Origin: Acidobacteriota bacterium
GTDB taxonomy: Bacteria; Acidobacteriota; Vicinamibacteria; Vicinamibacterales; UBA8438
Length of the DNA: 5,026 nucleotides
Direction of reading: 5' to 3'
Assembly: GCA_003533545.1 (NCBI GenBank)
Contig: DQEK01000435.1
Coordinates: forward strand, 1-5,026
Part shown: positions 1 to 5,026 of the stretch, one piece after another
Layout of the letters: every line of letters starts with the position of its first letter
How positions within the stretch are numbered: the first letter of the stretch is position 1
Program-made: the position numbers and the translations under genes
The notes under the pieces: generated by a model
What the model was told of the DNA's origin: nothing
What the model saw: the letters and a program-made list of their open reading frames with translations, nothing else
The model's database searches: none

Positions 1-716
1 AACTCGCCACACACAATCGCAGCGGCCCGATCCAAGACACCGCTCCCGGCGAGTTGCGTGAGCATACGATCGAGCCGATATGGGCGCTCGCCGATTTCAT
101 CAAGGAGCAAAACAAAGCCTTCGGGTGGCGCGAACGCGTAGGCTGTTCCAAGCGATGCGACGAGTTGCGTCAAGGTGCCACCCAATAGTGGCCCCCGGGC
201 GTCACCGGGACGGAACGCGATCAGTTGATCCGTCGTCAGTTCTCCGAGTGGTTCCGTCTCCATCAAACAATGCCGCAGAGAACGTTGGTCATAACCGGGT
301 CCCCCGGAGCCAAGATTCACCACCATCGGACCGTGCAGGCACGTCGTGTCGCATTGGAGTGTGAGATAGCCGAGCAGCGCGGTCACGTCGCTGTGCCCGA
401 TGAATAACTTGGGGGACGCCAGAAAAATGTCTCGGTCGAGCAAAGGTAACAATTGCGCGCTACCGTAACCACCACGGGCCGCTATCACCGCCGCCACCGA
501 CGGGTCGCACCACGCCGACATCAGCGCAGTCGCCCGAGTCGCAGCGTCCCCCGCCAGATAGCCACGGCGCGCAAATACGCCCTCGGTCAGCACAGGTTCG
601 AATCCGAGCTCCTCAATTTCCGCCACTCCAGCTTGAAAGCTGTCGCGGTCGAACGGGCTCGCCGGCGCCACAATTGCTATTCGATCTCCCGACACAAGCG
701 CACGCGGCTTCCTCAT
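1..716 (-). CDS. ldcA: LD-carboxypeptidase, peptidase family S66 (partial, C-terminus beyond left edge)
   Basis: This cytoplasmic serine peptidase family cleaves the terminal D-Ala from the L-Lys/meso-DAP-D-Ala bond of muropeptide tetrapeptides during murein recycling; the related MccF enzymes cleave microcin C. I translated 238 residues from ATG at 716. Family landmarks are visible: GDRIAIVAPASP near residues 10-21, ARGGYGSAQLLPLLD at 80-94, the nucleophile motif FIGHSDVTALL at 105-115 with Ser109, GP(M) at 129-131, GGTLTQLVASLGT at 179-191, and LLLDEIGERPYRLDRML at 203-219, which carries the acidic catalytic region. The catalytic His lies in the C-terminal domain, outside the window. The ATG is chosen because a GAGG Shine-Dalgarno core lies just upstream (719-722), although the spacing is short; a TTG four codons earlier is the alternative. 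No signal peptide is seen. It lies 73 bases downstream of nagZ on the same strand, consistent with a muropeptide recycling operon. The family call is very secure; LdcA versus MccF specificity is less so. Confidence 0.93.
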   Translation of the reverse strand, partial: MRKPRALVSGDRIAIVAPASPFDRDSFQAGVAEIEELGFEPVLTEGVFARRGYLAGDAATRATALMSAWCDPSVAAVIAARGGYGSAQLLPLLDRDIFLASPKLFIGHSDVTALLGYLTLQCDTTCLHGPMVVNLGSGGPGYDQRSLRHCLMETEPLGELTTDQLIAFRPGDARGPLLGGTLTQLVASLGTAYAFAPPEGFVLLLDEIGERPYRLDRMLTQLAGSGVLDRAAAIVCGE

Positions 717-789
717 ATCCTCTACCAACAATCTGAAAGACGGCGCCGGTGAGTGTAAGGCGAACACCGAACAGCCGCACACCCCGCCC

Positions 790-1878
790 TCATGCCCGCA
801 CTATCTCATCGGCAACAGCTTGGTGGGCTGACGTACCCAAGCGCTCGCGCAACGCGTCGCCAGTGAGCGGACGGCGAGAACGCTGCCCTCCCAGGAACCG
901 CGCTTTCACCCTTCGCTGCCTGACCATGGCCGCCTCAAGACAGGCTTCCGTGAGTTCTCCCCTCTCCACCGCGTGAATGACGCCCTCAATGACCGTCGCG
1001 TGTTGGTCAACCGATTCACCACACACCAACAACGTATCGCATCCTGCACTGAGTGCACCGACAGCGGCCTGCGCGACCGTCCGGGTCTCCACGATCGCCC
1101 CCATCTCCAGGTCGTCACTCACAATCAGCCCTTGAAACCCAAACTCGTCACGCAGAATGTCCTGAATGATGCCCCTGGACAGGGTCGCTGGCTGTTCTTC
1201 ATCCAAAGCCGGATACAGGACATGTGCCGTCATCACAGCGGCGACATCTCCCGCAATCGCTTCCCGAAAGGGCATCATCTCCGTTTCTCGCAATTGCTCA
1301 GACGGCTGGCCAATGATCGGCAACTCCTTGTGAGAGTCGACTCTCGCATCCCCATGCCCCGGAAAGTGCTTGCCGCATGCCGCCACGCCGTTTCGCTGAA
1401 GAGTCTCGATAATGACGCGTCCCAACCGGCCAACCTCTATCGGTTCGCTCGACAACGCACGATCACCTATTACCGCGTCAGCCTCATCGTGTCGGACGTC
1501 AAGCACAGGGGCGAAATCGAGCGTGACACCAACAGCCGACAACTCGCCGGCCAGTGCCGTAGCAAAACGTTCTACGAGTCCCGCGTCGCCCAGACGCCCT
1601 AAAGTCGCCATTGACGGCCACTCCGTAAACGGCGCCCGCAACCTCGAAACTCGTCCCCCCTCTTGGTCAACACTCACCCAGACTGGCACGTCCTGCGCCA
1701 GTGCCTGCGCATCGAAGCACAATTCGGAAACTTGCTCAGGTTCTTCCACGTTCCGACCAAACAGGATTACCCCTCCGAGGTCCCACTCGCGTGCTAACGC
1801 ACGCAGTTCGGCAGGCACAGAATGGCCGCCGAATCCGGCAACCACGAGTTGTCCGACATGACGATGGAATGTTCTCAC
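790..1878 (-). CDS. nagZ: Beta-N-acetylhexosaminidase NagZ (glycoside hydrolase family 3)
   Basis: NagZ hydrolyses the GlcNAc-beta-1,4-anhydroMurNAc(-peptide) bond of recycled muropeptides, normally in the cytoplasm. The 362-residue protein is a single GH3 TIM barrel, close to the usual length of about 340. Motifs in order: VGQLVVAGFGG (8-18), LGGVILFGRN (34-43), VSVDQEGGRVSRL (68-80), DFAPVLDV (121-128), the hallmark KHFPGHGDARVDSH (170-183) with the catalytic Asp181/His183 dyad, and VSDDLEMGAI (253-262), where Asp255 is the expected nucleophile. There is no signal peptide or membrane span, so it is probably cytoplasmic, as in classical recycling. The start is GTG at 1878; a TAG stop lies immediately upstream in frame, so no longer form is possible. 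There is no Shine-Dalgarno: the bases upstream are pyrimidine-rich. It is followed by the LD-carboxypeptidase and is divergent from the GHMP kinase. The last 30 residues are an extra tail with no recognised function. Confidence 0.97.
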   Translation of the reverse strand: MRTFHRHVGQLVVAGFGGHSVPAELRALAREWDLGGVILFGRNVEEPEQVSELCFDAQALAQDVPVWVSVDQEGGRVSRLRAPFTEWPSMATLGRLGDAGLVERFATALAGELSAVGVTLDFAPVLDVRHDEADAVIGDRALSSEPIEVGRLGRVIIETLQRNGVAACGKHFPGHGDARVDSHKELPIIGQPSEQLRETEMMPFREAIAGDVAAVMTAHVLYPALDEEQPATLSRGIIQDILRDEFGFQGLIVSDDLEMGAIVETRTVAQAAVGALSAGCDTLLVCGESVDQHATVIEGVIHAVERGELTEACLEAAMVRQRRVKARFLGGQRSRRPLTGDALRERLGTSAHQAVADEIVRA

Positions 1879-1948
1879 CTAAAAGGGAGGGTCTTTGGCG
1901 GGCCACGAACCACCGCAAACGTAGCCGAACTGAGCCCCACGTAGGAAA

Positions 1949-1984
1949 ACTGGTGCCGAGCACCCCGACGGGGACGGCACCGGT
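1949..1984. promoter_or_regulatory. Inverted repeat / hairpin in the nagZ-kinase intergenic region
   Basis: ACTGGTGCCG (1949-1958) and CGGCACCGGT (1975-1984) form an inverted repeat matching at 9 of 10 positions, with a perfect 7-base core. The 16-base interior contains a second small hairpin, CCCC-GAC-GGGG (1963-1973). In the leftward transcript the structure is followed directly by UUUU (1949-1946), giving it the look of a weak intrinsic terminator or attenuator in the nagZ leader. As DNA it could equally be an operator for a dimeric regulator, because it abuts the -35 region of the rightward promoter. Confidence 0.4.
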
Positions 1985-2003
1985 CTGCCGCCGGAACAGT
2001 GGC

Positions 2004-2013
2004 CATTATAATG
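2004..2013. promoter_or_regulatory. Palindromic -10 box (TATAAT on both strands) between divergent nagZ and GHMP kinase genes
   Basis: CATTATAATG is a perfect 10-base palindrome, so the consensus hexamer TATAAT reads rightwards at 2007-2012 and leftwards at 2010-2005. Rightwards, the hexamer ends 6 bases before the GTG of the GHMP kinase, placing the expected transcription start at or next to the start codon. Leftwards it would start RNA near 1998, giving nagZ a leader of about 120 bases. No good -35 hexamer is visible at 16-18 bases on either side (at best about 3 of 6 matches), so activity may depend on an activator or on the strong -10. Confidence 0.5.
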
Positions 2014-2018
2014 CGACC

Positions 2019-3020
2019 GTGCGAATTCATTCCTCTGCCCCCGCCAGGGTTGACCTCGGCGGCGGGACACTCGATATTTGGCCACTTTATCTATTCCATC
2101 CTGGAGCTCAAACCGTCAACGTTGCCATCCGACTGCGTGCCCAGTGCACGGTCACGCCTCGTAGTGACGGAGCGGTTACGTTAGTGTCTGAAGACACCGG
2201 CCTCACAGTAACGGCGGGTGCCTGGGATCAACTCGACACTTCCGGCGAGAATCGACTCCTCGTTCATATCGCTCGATTCTTCGAGGTCGCCGGAGCACGG
2301 ATCGCCACACGAGCCGCCTCGCCAATGGGCGCCGGTATCGCCGGGTCGTCGGCACTGACCGTGGCGGTCTGTGCCGCACTGGCCCGTTGGCAGGGAATTT
2401 CTTACACTGAAGAACAGTTTTTAACACTCGCCATGAACCTTGAGGCCCGTGTGCTGGGCATTCCCACCGGGGTGCAGGACTATCGCCCCGCCATGTACGG
2501 AGGGATCTCCGCGGTCGAGTTGGGCCCGCTCGAAGTCAAGTATGCCCCGCTGGAAGTCGATGCTGATGAATTGCAGTGCCGGATGGTTCTCGCGTACACC
2601 GGAGACTCAAGGTCATCGGGTATCAACAATTGGGACATCACTCGGCGACACATCGATGGGGATGTATCGCTCAGGACCAAATTCGATCACCTTCGAGATA
2701 TCGCCGCTGCCATCCGAGACGCGCTCACCAGACGGGATTGGCCGGAACTAGCTCAACAGATGAATAGAGAGTGGCAAGTGCGGCAGACCCTAGGTTCAGG
2801 GGTATCTACGCCAGCGATTGAAGCGCTCCTCGCCCAGGCTACAGCGGCGGGTGCTATTGCCGGGAAGGTCTGTGGTGCTGGTGGTGGCGGCTGCGTATTG
2901 TTTATGGTCGATCCCTTGAGGCGCACAGAGGTATGCGACGCCCTCACCTCGGCAGGGACAAAATTGCTCGACTGCCAAGTCGATGACGACGGCGTGCTCG
3001 TAGAGGAACGAACCGCGTAG
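2019..3020 (+). CDS. GHMP-family sugar kinase (galactokinase/HddA-like; substrate unknown)
   Basis: GHMP kinases transfer phosphate from ATP to small molecules such as galactose, fucose or heptose 7-phosphate. The 333-residue protein shows all three family motifs: motif 1 SAPARVDLGGGTLDI (6-20); the ATP-binding loop MGAGIAGSSAL (103-113), equivalent to PxxxGLGSSAA; and motif 3 KVCGAGGGGCVLF (283-295). GIPTGVQDYRPAMYGG (147-162) carries Asp154, the likely catalytic base. The glycine-rich motifs and length fit sugar kinases of the HddA/fucokinase/galactokinase type better than mevalonate-pathway kinases. The frame stays open upstream to 1701, but that stretch is antisense to nagZ. The start is placed at GTG 2019 because homology begins at once (RIHSSAPARVDLGG). 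No Shine-Dalgarno is present, and a TATAAT box ends 6 bases before the GTG, so the mRNA may be leaderless. Its head-to-head position with nagZ-ldcA suggests an amino-sugar or muramic-acid-derived substrate, which is inference only. Confidence 0.92.
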   Translation: MRIHSSAPARVDLGGGTLDIWPLYLFHPGAQTVNVAIRLRAQCTVTPRSDGAVTLVSEDTGLTVTAGAWDQLDTSGENRLLVHIARFFEVAGARIATRAASPMGAGIAGSSALTVAVCAALARWQGISYTEEQFLTLAMNLEARVLGIPTGVQDYRPAMYGGISAVELGPLEVKYAPLEVDADELQCRMVLAYTGDSRSSGINNWDITRRHIDGDVSLRTKFDHLRDIAAAIRDALTRRDWPELAQQMNREWQVRQTLGSGVSTPAIEALLAQATAAGAIAGKVCGAGGGGCVLFMVDPLRRTEVCDALTSAGTKLLDCQVDDDGVLVEERTA

Positions 3021-3055
3021 GCTCCAAGCCATAGACACCTACCGGAGCCCTCTTT
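3020..3055 (+). terminator. Possible weak terminator after the GHMP kinase gene
   Basis: GGCTCC (3020-3025), beginning on the last base of the kinase stop codon, pairs with GGAGCC (3044-3049) across an 18-base loop, and CTCTTT follows. The stem is only 6 base pairs and the T tract is short. A competing pair, CTACC (3039-3043) with GGTAG (3057-3061), would disrupt it. This is weak evidence for termination. Confidence 0.25.
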
Positions 3056-3341
3056 GGGTAGATGAGTGAACGCCAGACACTATCACCCACAACCACGACG
3101 TCGCCGTGCCCTTGGCGAATACACCTCGGTTGGAAAACTGCCGAGACCAAGGCAAACAGCGTTCCGGCCATAGGCAAGGTCGTCTACCTCGACAGCGAGA
3201 TTCAGGTAGCCACCTTGACGGTGAACTTGCGACAATCAACGAGTGTCGGACGGGGAAGGAGTATTTTCGACGATGCTCCCTCTCCAAACATCGGCACAAA
3301 ATTGGACGTTATTCACGCTCGACAGTTGTAACAGGTTTCCC
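3021..3341. other. Gene-free stretch of about 320 bases with one unassigned open frame
   Basis: No recognised gene, RNA or repeat lies here. The plus-strand frame 3062-3331 (ATG to TAA, 89 codons) begins 41 bases after the kinase stop and lacks a Shine-Dalgarno. Its middle (AIGKVVYLDSEIQVATLTVN) vaguely recalls the YLExxVAxxTLTV strand pattern of DUF4349 proteins, but its flanks do not fit that family. Two minus-strand frames overlap it (2944-3177 and 3039-3299) and look random. It may be a decayed gene remnant or plain intergenic DNA holding the promoter of the small downstream gene; TTGGAC (3302-3307) and TGTAAC (3327-3332) are only weak promoter candidates. Confidence 0.3.
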
Positions 3342-3599
3342 ATGCCGACCTCCGCACAGATACGAGCGCGCATTAAGCAGATCTATCACAGCGCGACCCG
3401 GACCACCGTAGAGGAGGATCTCCGTCAAGCCATCACGCTGCTCAAAAAGCTAGAAGGCGAGTCCGAGCGGGCCCGCGTCGCGGTGTACATGGACGGCCTC
3501 TCTCAAATGCGTTCGGAATGGATATTGGCCCGCCGGCAAGCAACTAGAAAAAAAGCTGAAAACACGAGAAAAACAAAGCGCGCCACACGAAAGCGCTAG
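3342..3599 (+). CDS. Small hypothetical protein with basic Lys/Arg/Thr-rich tail
   Basis: The product is 85 residues and I do not recognise the family. Residues 1-63 read as a compact, predicted-helical segment with charged amphipathic patterns (TTVEEDLRQAITLLKKLEGE at 21-40, then SERARVAVYMDGLSQMRSEW at 41-60). Residues 64-85 are a strongly basic, disordered-looking tail rich in K, R, T and A, of a kind seen in nucleic-acid-binding proteins. The ATG at 3342 is chosen over an ATG at 3243 because the extra 33 residues of the longer form look random and the protein-like composition starts at MPTSAQIRARIK. An ACAGG sequence 6 bases upstream is a weak ribosome binding site. It lies downstream of the GHMP kinase on the same strand but 321 bases away, and is convergent with rodZ. 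No cysteine cluster, signal peptide or membrane span is seen. It is probably a real gene; the function is unknown. Confidence 0.68.
   Translation: MPTSAQIRARIKQIYHSATRTTVEEDLRQAITLLKKLEGESERARVAVYMDGLSQMRSEWILARRQATRKKAENTRKTKRATRKR
3569..3597 (-). terminator. Possible intrinsic terminator for the ThiE/TenI-rodZ operon
   Basis: On the minus strand AGCGC (3597-3593) pairs with GCGCT (3581-3577) across 11 bases and is followed by TTTGTTTTT (3577-3569, where the first T is the last stem base). It lies about 77 bases beyond the rodZ stop, inside the 3' end of the convergent small gene. The stem is short (5 pairs), but the U tract is good. The T tract on this strand comes from the A-rich lysine codons of the small protein's tail, so coincidence is possible. 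Confidence 0.3.
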
Positions 3600-3673
3600 T
3601 GCACCCTCAAATCAGGCGAGAGCCTAGAAGCGAGCGCGAACCCGACGGCATCCGCCGCAACCAAACTCTCCGG

Positions 3674-4495
3674 TCACGGAGCAATGTAGCTACGATAATT
3701 GTCAGGGGTGATTCGTGCGGTAACGACCTCGCCAGCCCCACCCAGACTACGGCCATTCCGCGTATTGAGAACGAACCCGAAAGTGCCGGCGTCCCCAATG
3801 TTTAAGACTATTTCGTTCTCAGCCTCGTACGGCTCCTGTTCCCCACGCCGCATCACTCGAGAAAACACTAGATCGCCATCGATCGTTAGCGACACCCAGC
3901 AATCGCCCGTCGGCTGCAGTACGAGGCTCAGCGGTCTCTCAGCGACCGGAGTGTCGATTACGGGAGGGCCGACCGGAACAGGTCGAGGACGAACGGTTGG
4001 CGCCGGAGCCGATGTTAGTTCCAGCGTAGCCGGGTCTCCTCCTGAAGGAGCCACAGGCGGAGTCTCCAGAGTCCGCGCGTCCCGCATGCCGACGAACAAC
4101 AGCAGCGCAGCCAACGGAGCTCCGACCAGCGCCAACTTGAGTACGGTCCCGGCCATCCGCTGTTGGCTCCGGTAAAGATCGTGCTTCCCAGTTCGATCCA
4201 ATACCTGTTCCGAACCACTCGCGGAAAACTCAGGTGCTCTGTCCACAAAATCGCGCGTCATGCTCTCCGGGTCGAGGCCTACCTCGGCCGCGTAAGCACG
4301 GACAAAAGCCCGCGTGAAGATGCCACCAGGAAGTCGCTCGGTATCGTTCTCTTCAAGCGCTTCCAACGCACCGACAGAAATCTTCGTCGCGTCAGCCAAC
4401 TCCCGTAGTGTCATCCGCCGCTCCTCACGGGCAGCGCGCAGTCGGGCACCAACGCCGTCTACGGGAGTCAACTTCGAATCACTAACGCTCGTCAT
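3674..4495 (-). CDS. rodZ: RodZ-like protein: helix-turn-helix, single membrane span, DUF4115
   Basis: RodZ-type proteins are bitopic inner-membrane proteins that link MreB filaments to the cell-wall elongation machinery. The 273-residue product has the full architecture. A cytoplasmic Xre/HTH_25 domain spans about 14-75 (VGARLRAAREERRMTLRELA, then TKISVGALEALEEND and the typical LPGGIFTRAFVRAYA). A charged linker is followed by a membrane span at about 117-137 (VLKLALVGAPLAALLLFVGM), then a Pro/Ala-rich periplasmic linker (about 146-186). The C-terminal DUF4115 domain at about 187-268 has DCWVSLTIDGDLVFSR and GDAGTFGFVLN followed by LGGAGEVVTARITPDN. The ATG at 4495 overlaps the end of the ThiE/TenI-family gene by 14 bases and has a GAGGAG sequence immediately upstream (4498-4503), suggesting translational coupling. 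RodZ is the best match; some bacteria use similar HTH-DUF4115 proteins for other envelope roles. Confidence 0.92.
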   Translation of the reverse strand: MTSVSDSKLTPVDGVGARLRAAREERRMTLRELADATKISVGALEALEENDTERLPGGIFTRAFVRAYAAEVGLDPESMTRDFVDRAPEFSASGSEQVLDRTGKHDLYRSQQRMAGTVLKLALVGAPLAALLLFVGMRDARTLETPPVAPSGGDPATLELTSAPAPTVRPRPVPVGPPVIDTPVAERPLSLVLQPTGDCWVSLTIDGDLVFSRVMRRGEQEPYEAENEIVLNIGDAGTFGFVLNTRNGRSLGGAGEVVTARITPDNYRSYIAP

Positions 4496-5026
4496 AACTC
4501 CTCACATACGCTCGCCGGACCGAGCCGACCACTTGGTCGATCGCATCGGGATCGCCAGGAGATTCGCCCTCGACAAACAGGCCAATGGCCGCGACCCCAG
4601 CCGCACCGGCGCAGAACACCTCAAAAGAGTTATCGACCGTTATACCTCCAACCGCCAGAACCGGCAGGCTCACCGTCCGCGCCGTCTCCTCCAGTACATC
4701 CGTGCCACAAGCCTCAGCCTCTGGCTTCGACCTTGAGGAATACACCGTGCCAAACTGGAGATAGTCCACCTCACCTTCCTCGTCTACCCGAACAGCGTCT
4801 TCTATGGCGTGCACAGAACGTCCTAGCAAGAAGCCTTCGGGCACATGGGGACGAATCAAGGGAGACGACACCGAACGCTCTTTCAGATGCACGCCATCCG
4901 CACCAGTAGCCAGCGCTATGTCGAGACGGTCGTTGACTAGGACGGCGGTGCTCGATCCTCGAGCCAAATCCACACAACTGGCCACCAGTCGAAAAAGCTC
5001 GAGATCTGAAAGATCCGGTTCGCGGA
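4482..5026 (-). CDS. Thiamine phosphate synthase / TenI-family protein (ThiE/TenI barrel), partial at right edge
   Basis: ThiE joins HMP-pyrophosphate and thiazole phosphate to make thiamine phosphate; TenI paralogues isomerise the thiazole. The last 180 residues are in the window; the N-terminal strand and start lie beyond 5026. The reading frame begins at the family's R-E-x element (REPDLSDLELF), continues with VLVNDRLDIALATGADGVHL, GRSVHAIEDAV, DYLQFGTVYSSRSKP, PVLAVGGIT and AGAAGVAAIGLF, and so covers most of the TIM barrel in order. A GTG at 4985 is open in frame but is not the true start, because homology continues upstream. Several ThiE ligands differ: the Lys of the REK motif is Pro, and the QED metal-ligand segment after DGVHL is replaced by KERS. 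Together with GRSVH this resembles TenI more than classical ThiE. It is the upstream partner of rodZ with a 14-base overlap. The family is secure; the reaction is uncertain. Confidence 0.9.
   Translation of the reverse strand, partial: REPDLSDLELFRLVASCVDLARGSSTAVLVNDRLDIALATGADGVHLKERSVSSPLIRPHVPEGFLLGRSVHAIEDAVRVDEEGEVDYLQFGTVYSSRSKPEAEACGTDVLEETARTVSLPVLAVGGITVDNSFEVFCAGAAGVAAIGLFVEGESPGDPDAIDQVVGSVRRAYVRSYDER

Noticed and set aside
594..605. GGTTCGAATCC, identical to a tRNA T-arm loop pattern
   Set aside because: It lies inside the LD-carboxypeptidase coding frame (GFEP) and has no acceptor stem, D arm or anticodon arm around it.
747..769. CGGTG/CACCG hairpin between nagZ and the LD-carboxypeptidase gene
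   Set aside because: A 5-pair stem with a 13-base loop and no T tract is too weak to call a terminator or processing site.
973..1602. 209-codon open frame on the plus strand
   Set aside because: It is antisense to the strongly conserved nagZ, its translation resembles no protein, and it arises from nagZ codon bias.
1412..1861. 149-codon plus-strand open frame
   Set aside because: It is a Ser/Thr/Arg/Pro-rich shadow of nagZ with no recognisable domain.
1701..2018. N-terminal extension of the GHMP kinase frame
   Set aside because: The extension is antisense to nagZ and non-homologous. Family homology starts directly after GTG 2019.
3243..3341. Longer start for the small 85-residue protein
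   Set aside because: The additional 33 residues look random, and the ATG at 3342 begins the protein-like region.
3668..3681. CTCCG-GTCA-CGGAG hairpin across the rodZ stop codon
   Set aside because: The stem is only 5 pairs, overlaps the coding end, and has no T tract on either strand.
3699..4175. 158-codon plus-strand open frame opposite rodZ
   Set aside because: It is a shadow of rodZ: low complexity, S/T/R/P-rich, and opposite a clear HTH-TM-DUF4115 gene.

Overview
The window comes from a bacterial chromosome of moderately high GC. It has tightly packed housekeeping genes and no sign of mobile DNA, CRISPR, tRNA or rRNA. The protein types (a RodZ-like protein behind a ThiE/TenI-family gene, and a GHMP kinase beside nagZ and an S66 LD-carboxypeptidase) suggest a deep-branching Gram-negative such as an Acidobacteriota (Vicinamibacteria-like) member. 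That placement is inferred from protein flavour only.

Layout: (1) 1-716, minus strand: N-terminal two-thirds of a peptidase S66 LD-carboxypeptidase, cut by the left edge. (2) 790-1878, minus: complete NagZ beta-N-acetylhexosaminidase, directly upstream of (1) and probably cotranscribed. (3) 1879-2018: divergent intergenic region with a perfectly palindromic TATAAT box and a strong dyad/hairpin. (4) 2019-3020, plus: GHMP-family sugar kinase with a GTG start and possibly a leaderless mRNA. (5) 3021-3341: about 320 bases without a recognised gene; one open frame (3062-3331) is weakly protein-like. (6) 3342-3599, plus: small 85-residue protein with a Lys/Arg/Thr tail, not recognised. (7) 3674-4495, minus: RodZ-like protein (helix-turn-helix, one membrane span, DUF4115). 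(8) 4482 to the right edge, minus: ThiE/TenI-family protein, overlapping the rodZ start by 14 bases.

Functionally the left half looks like peptidoglycan recycling. NagZ removes GlcNAc from muropeptides, LD-carboxypeptidase trims the terminal D-Ala from the tetrapeptide stem, and the divergent GHMP kinase is a candidate for phosphorylating a released sugar (inference). The right half couples a thiamine-related protein to a cell-shape/cytoskeletal protein. The most notable observations are the symmetric -10 box that could drive both divergent units, the terminator-like hairpin in the putative nagZ leader, the GHMP kinase as a possible non-canonical recycling kinase, and a thiamine phosphate synthase homologue that lacks some ThiE active-site residues and looks more like TenI.
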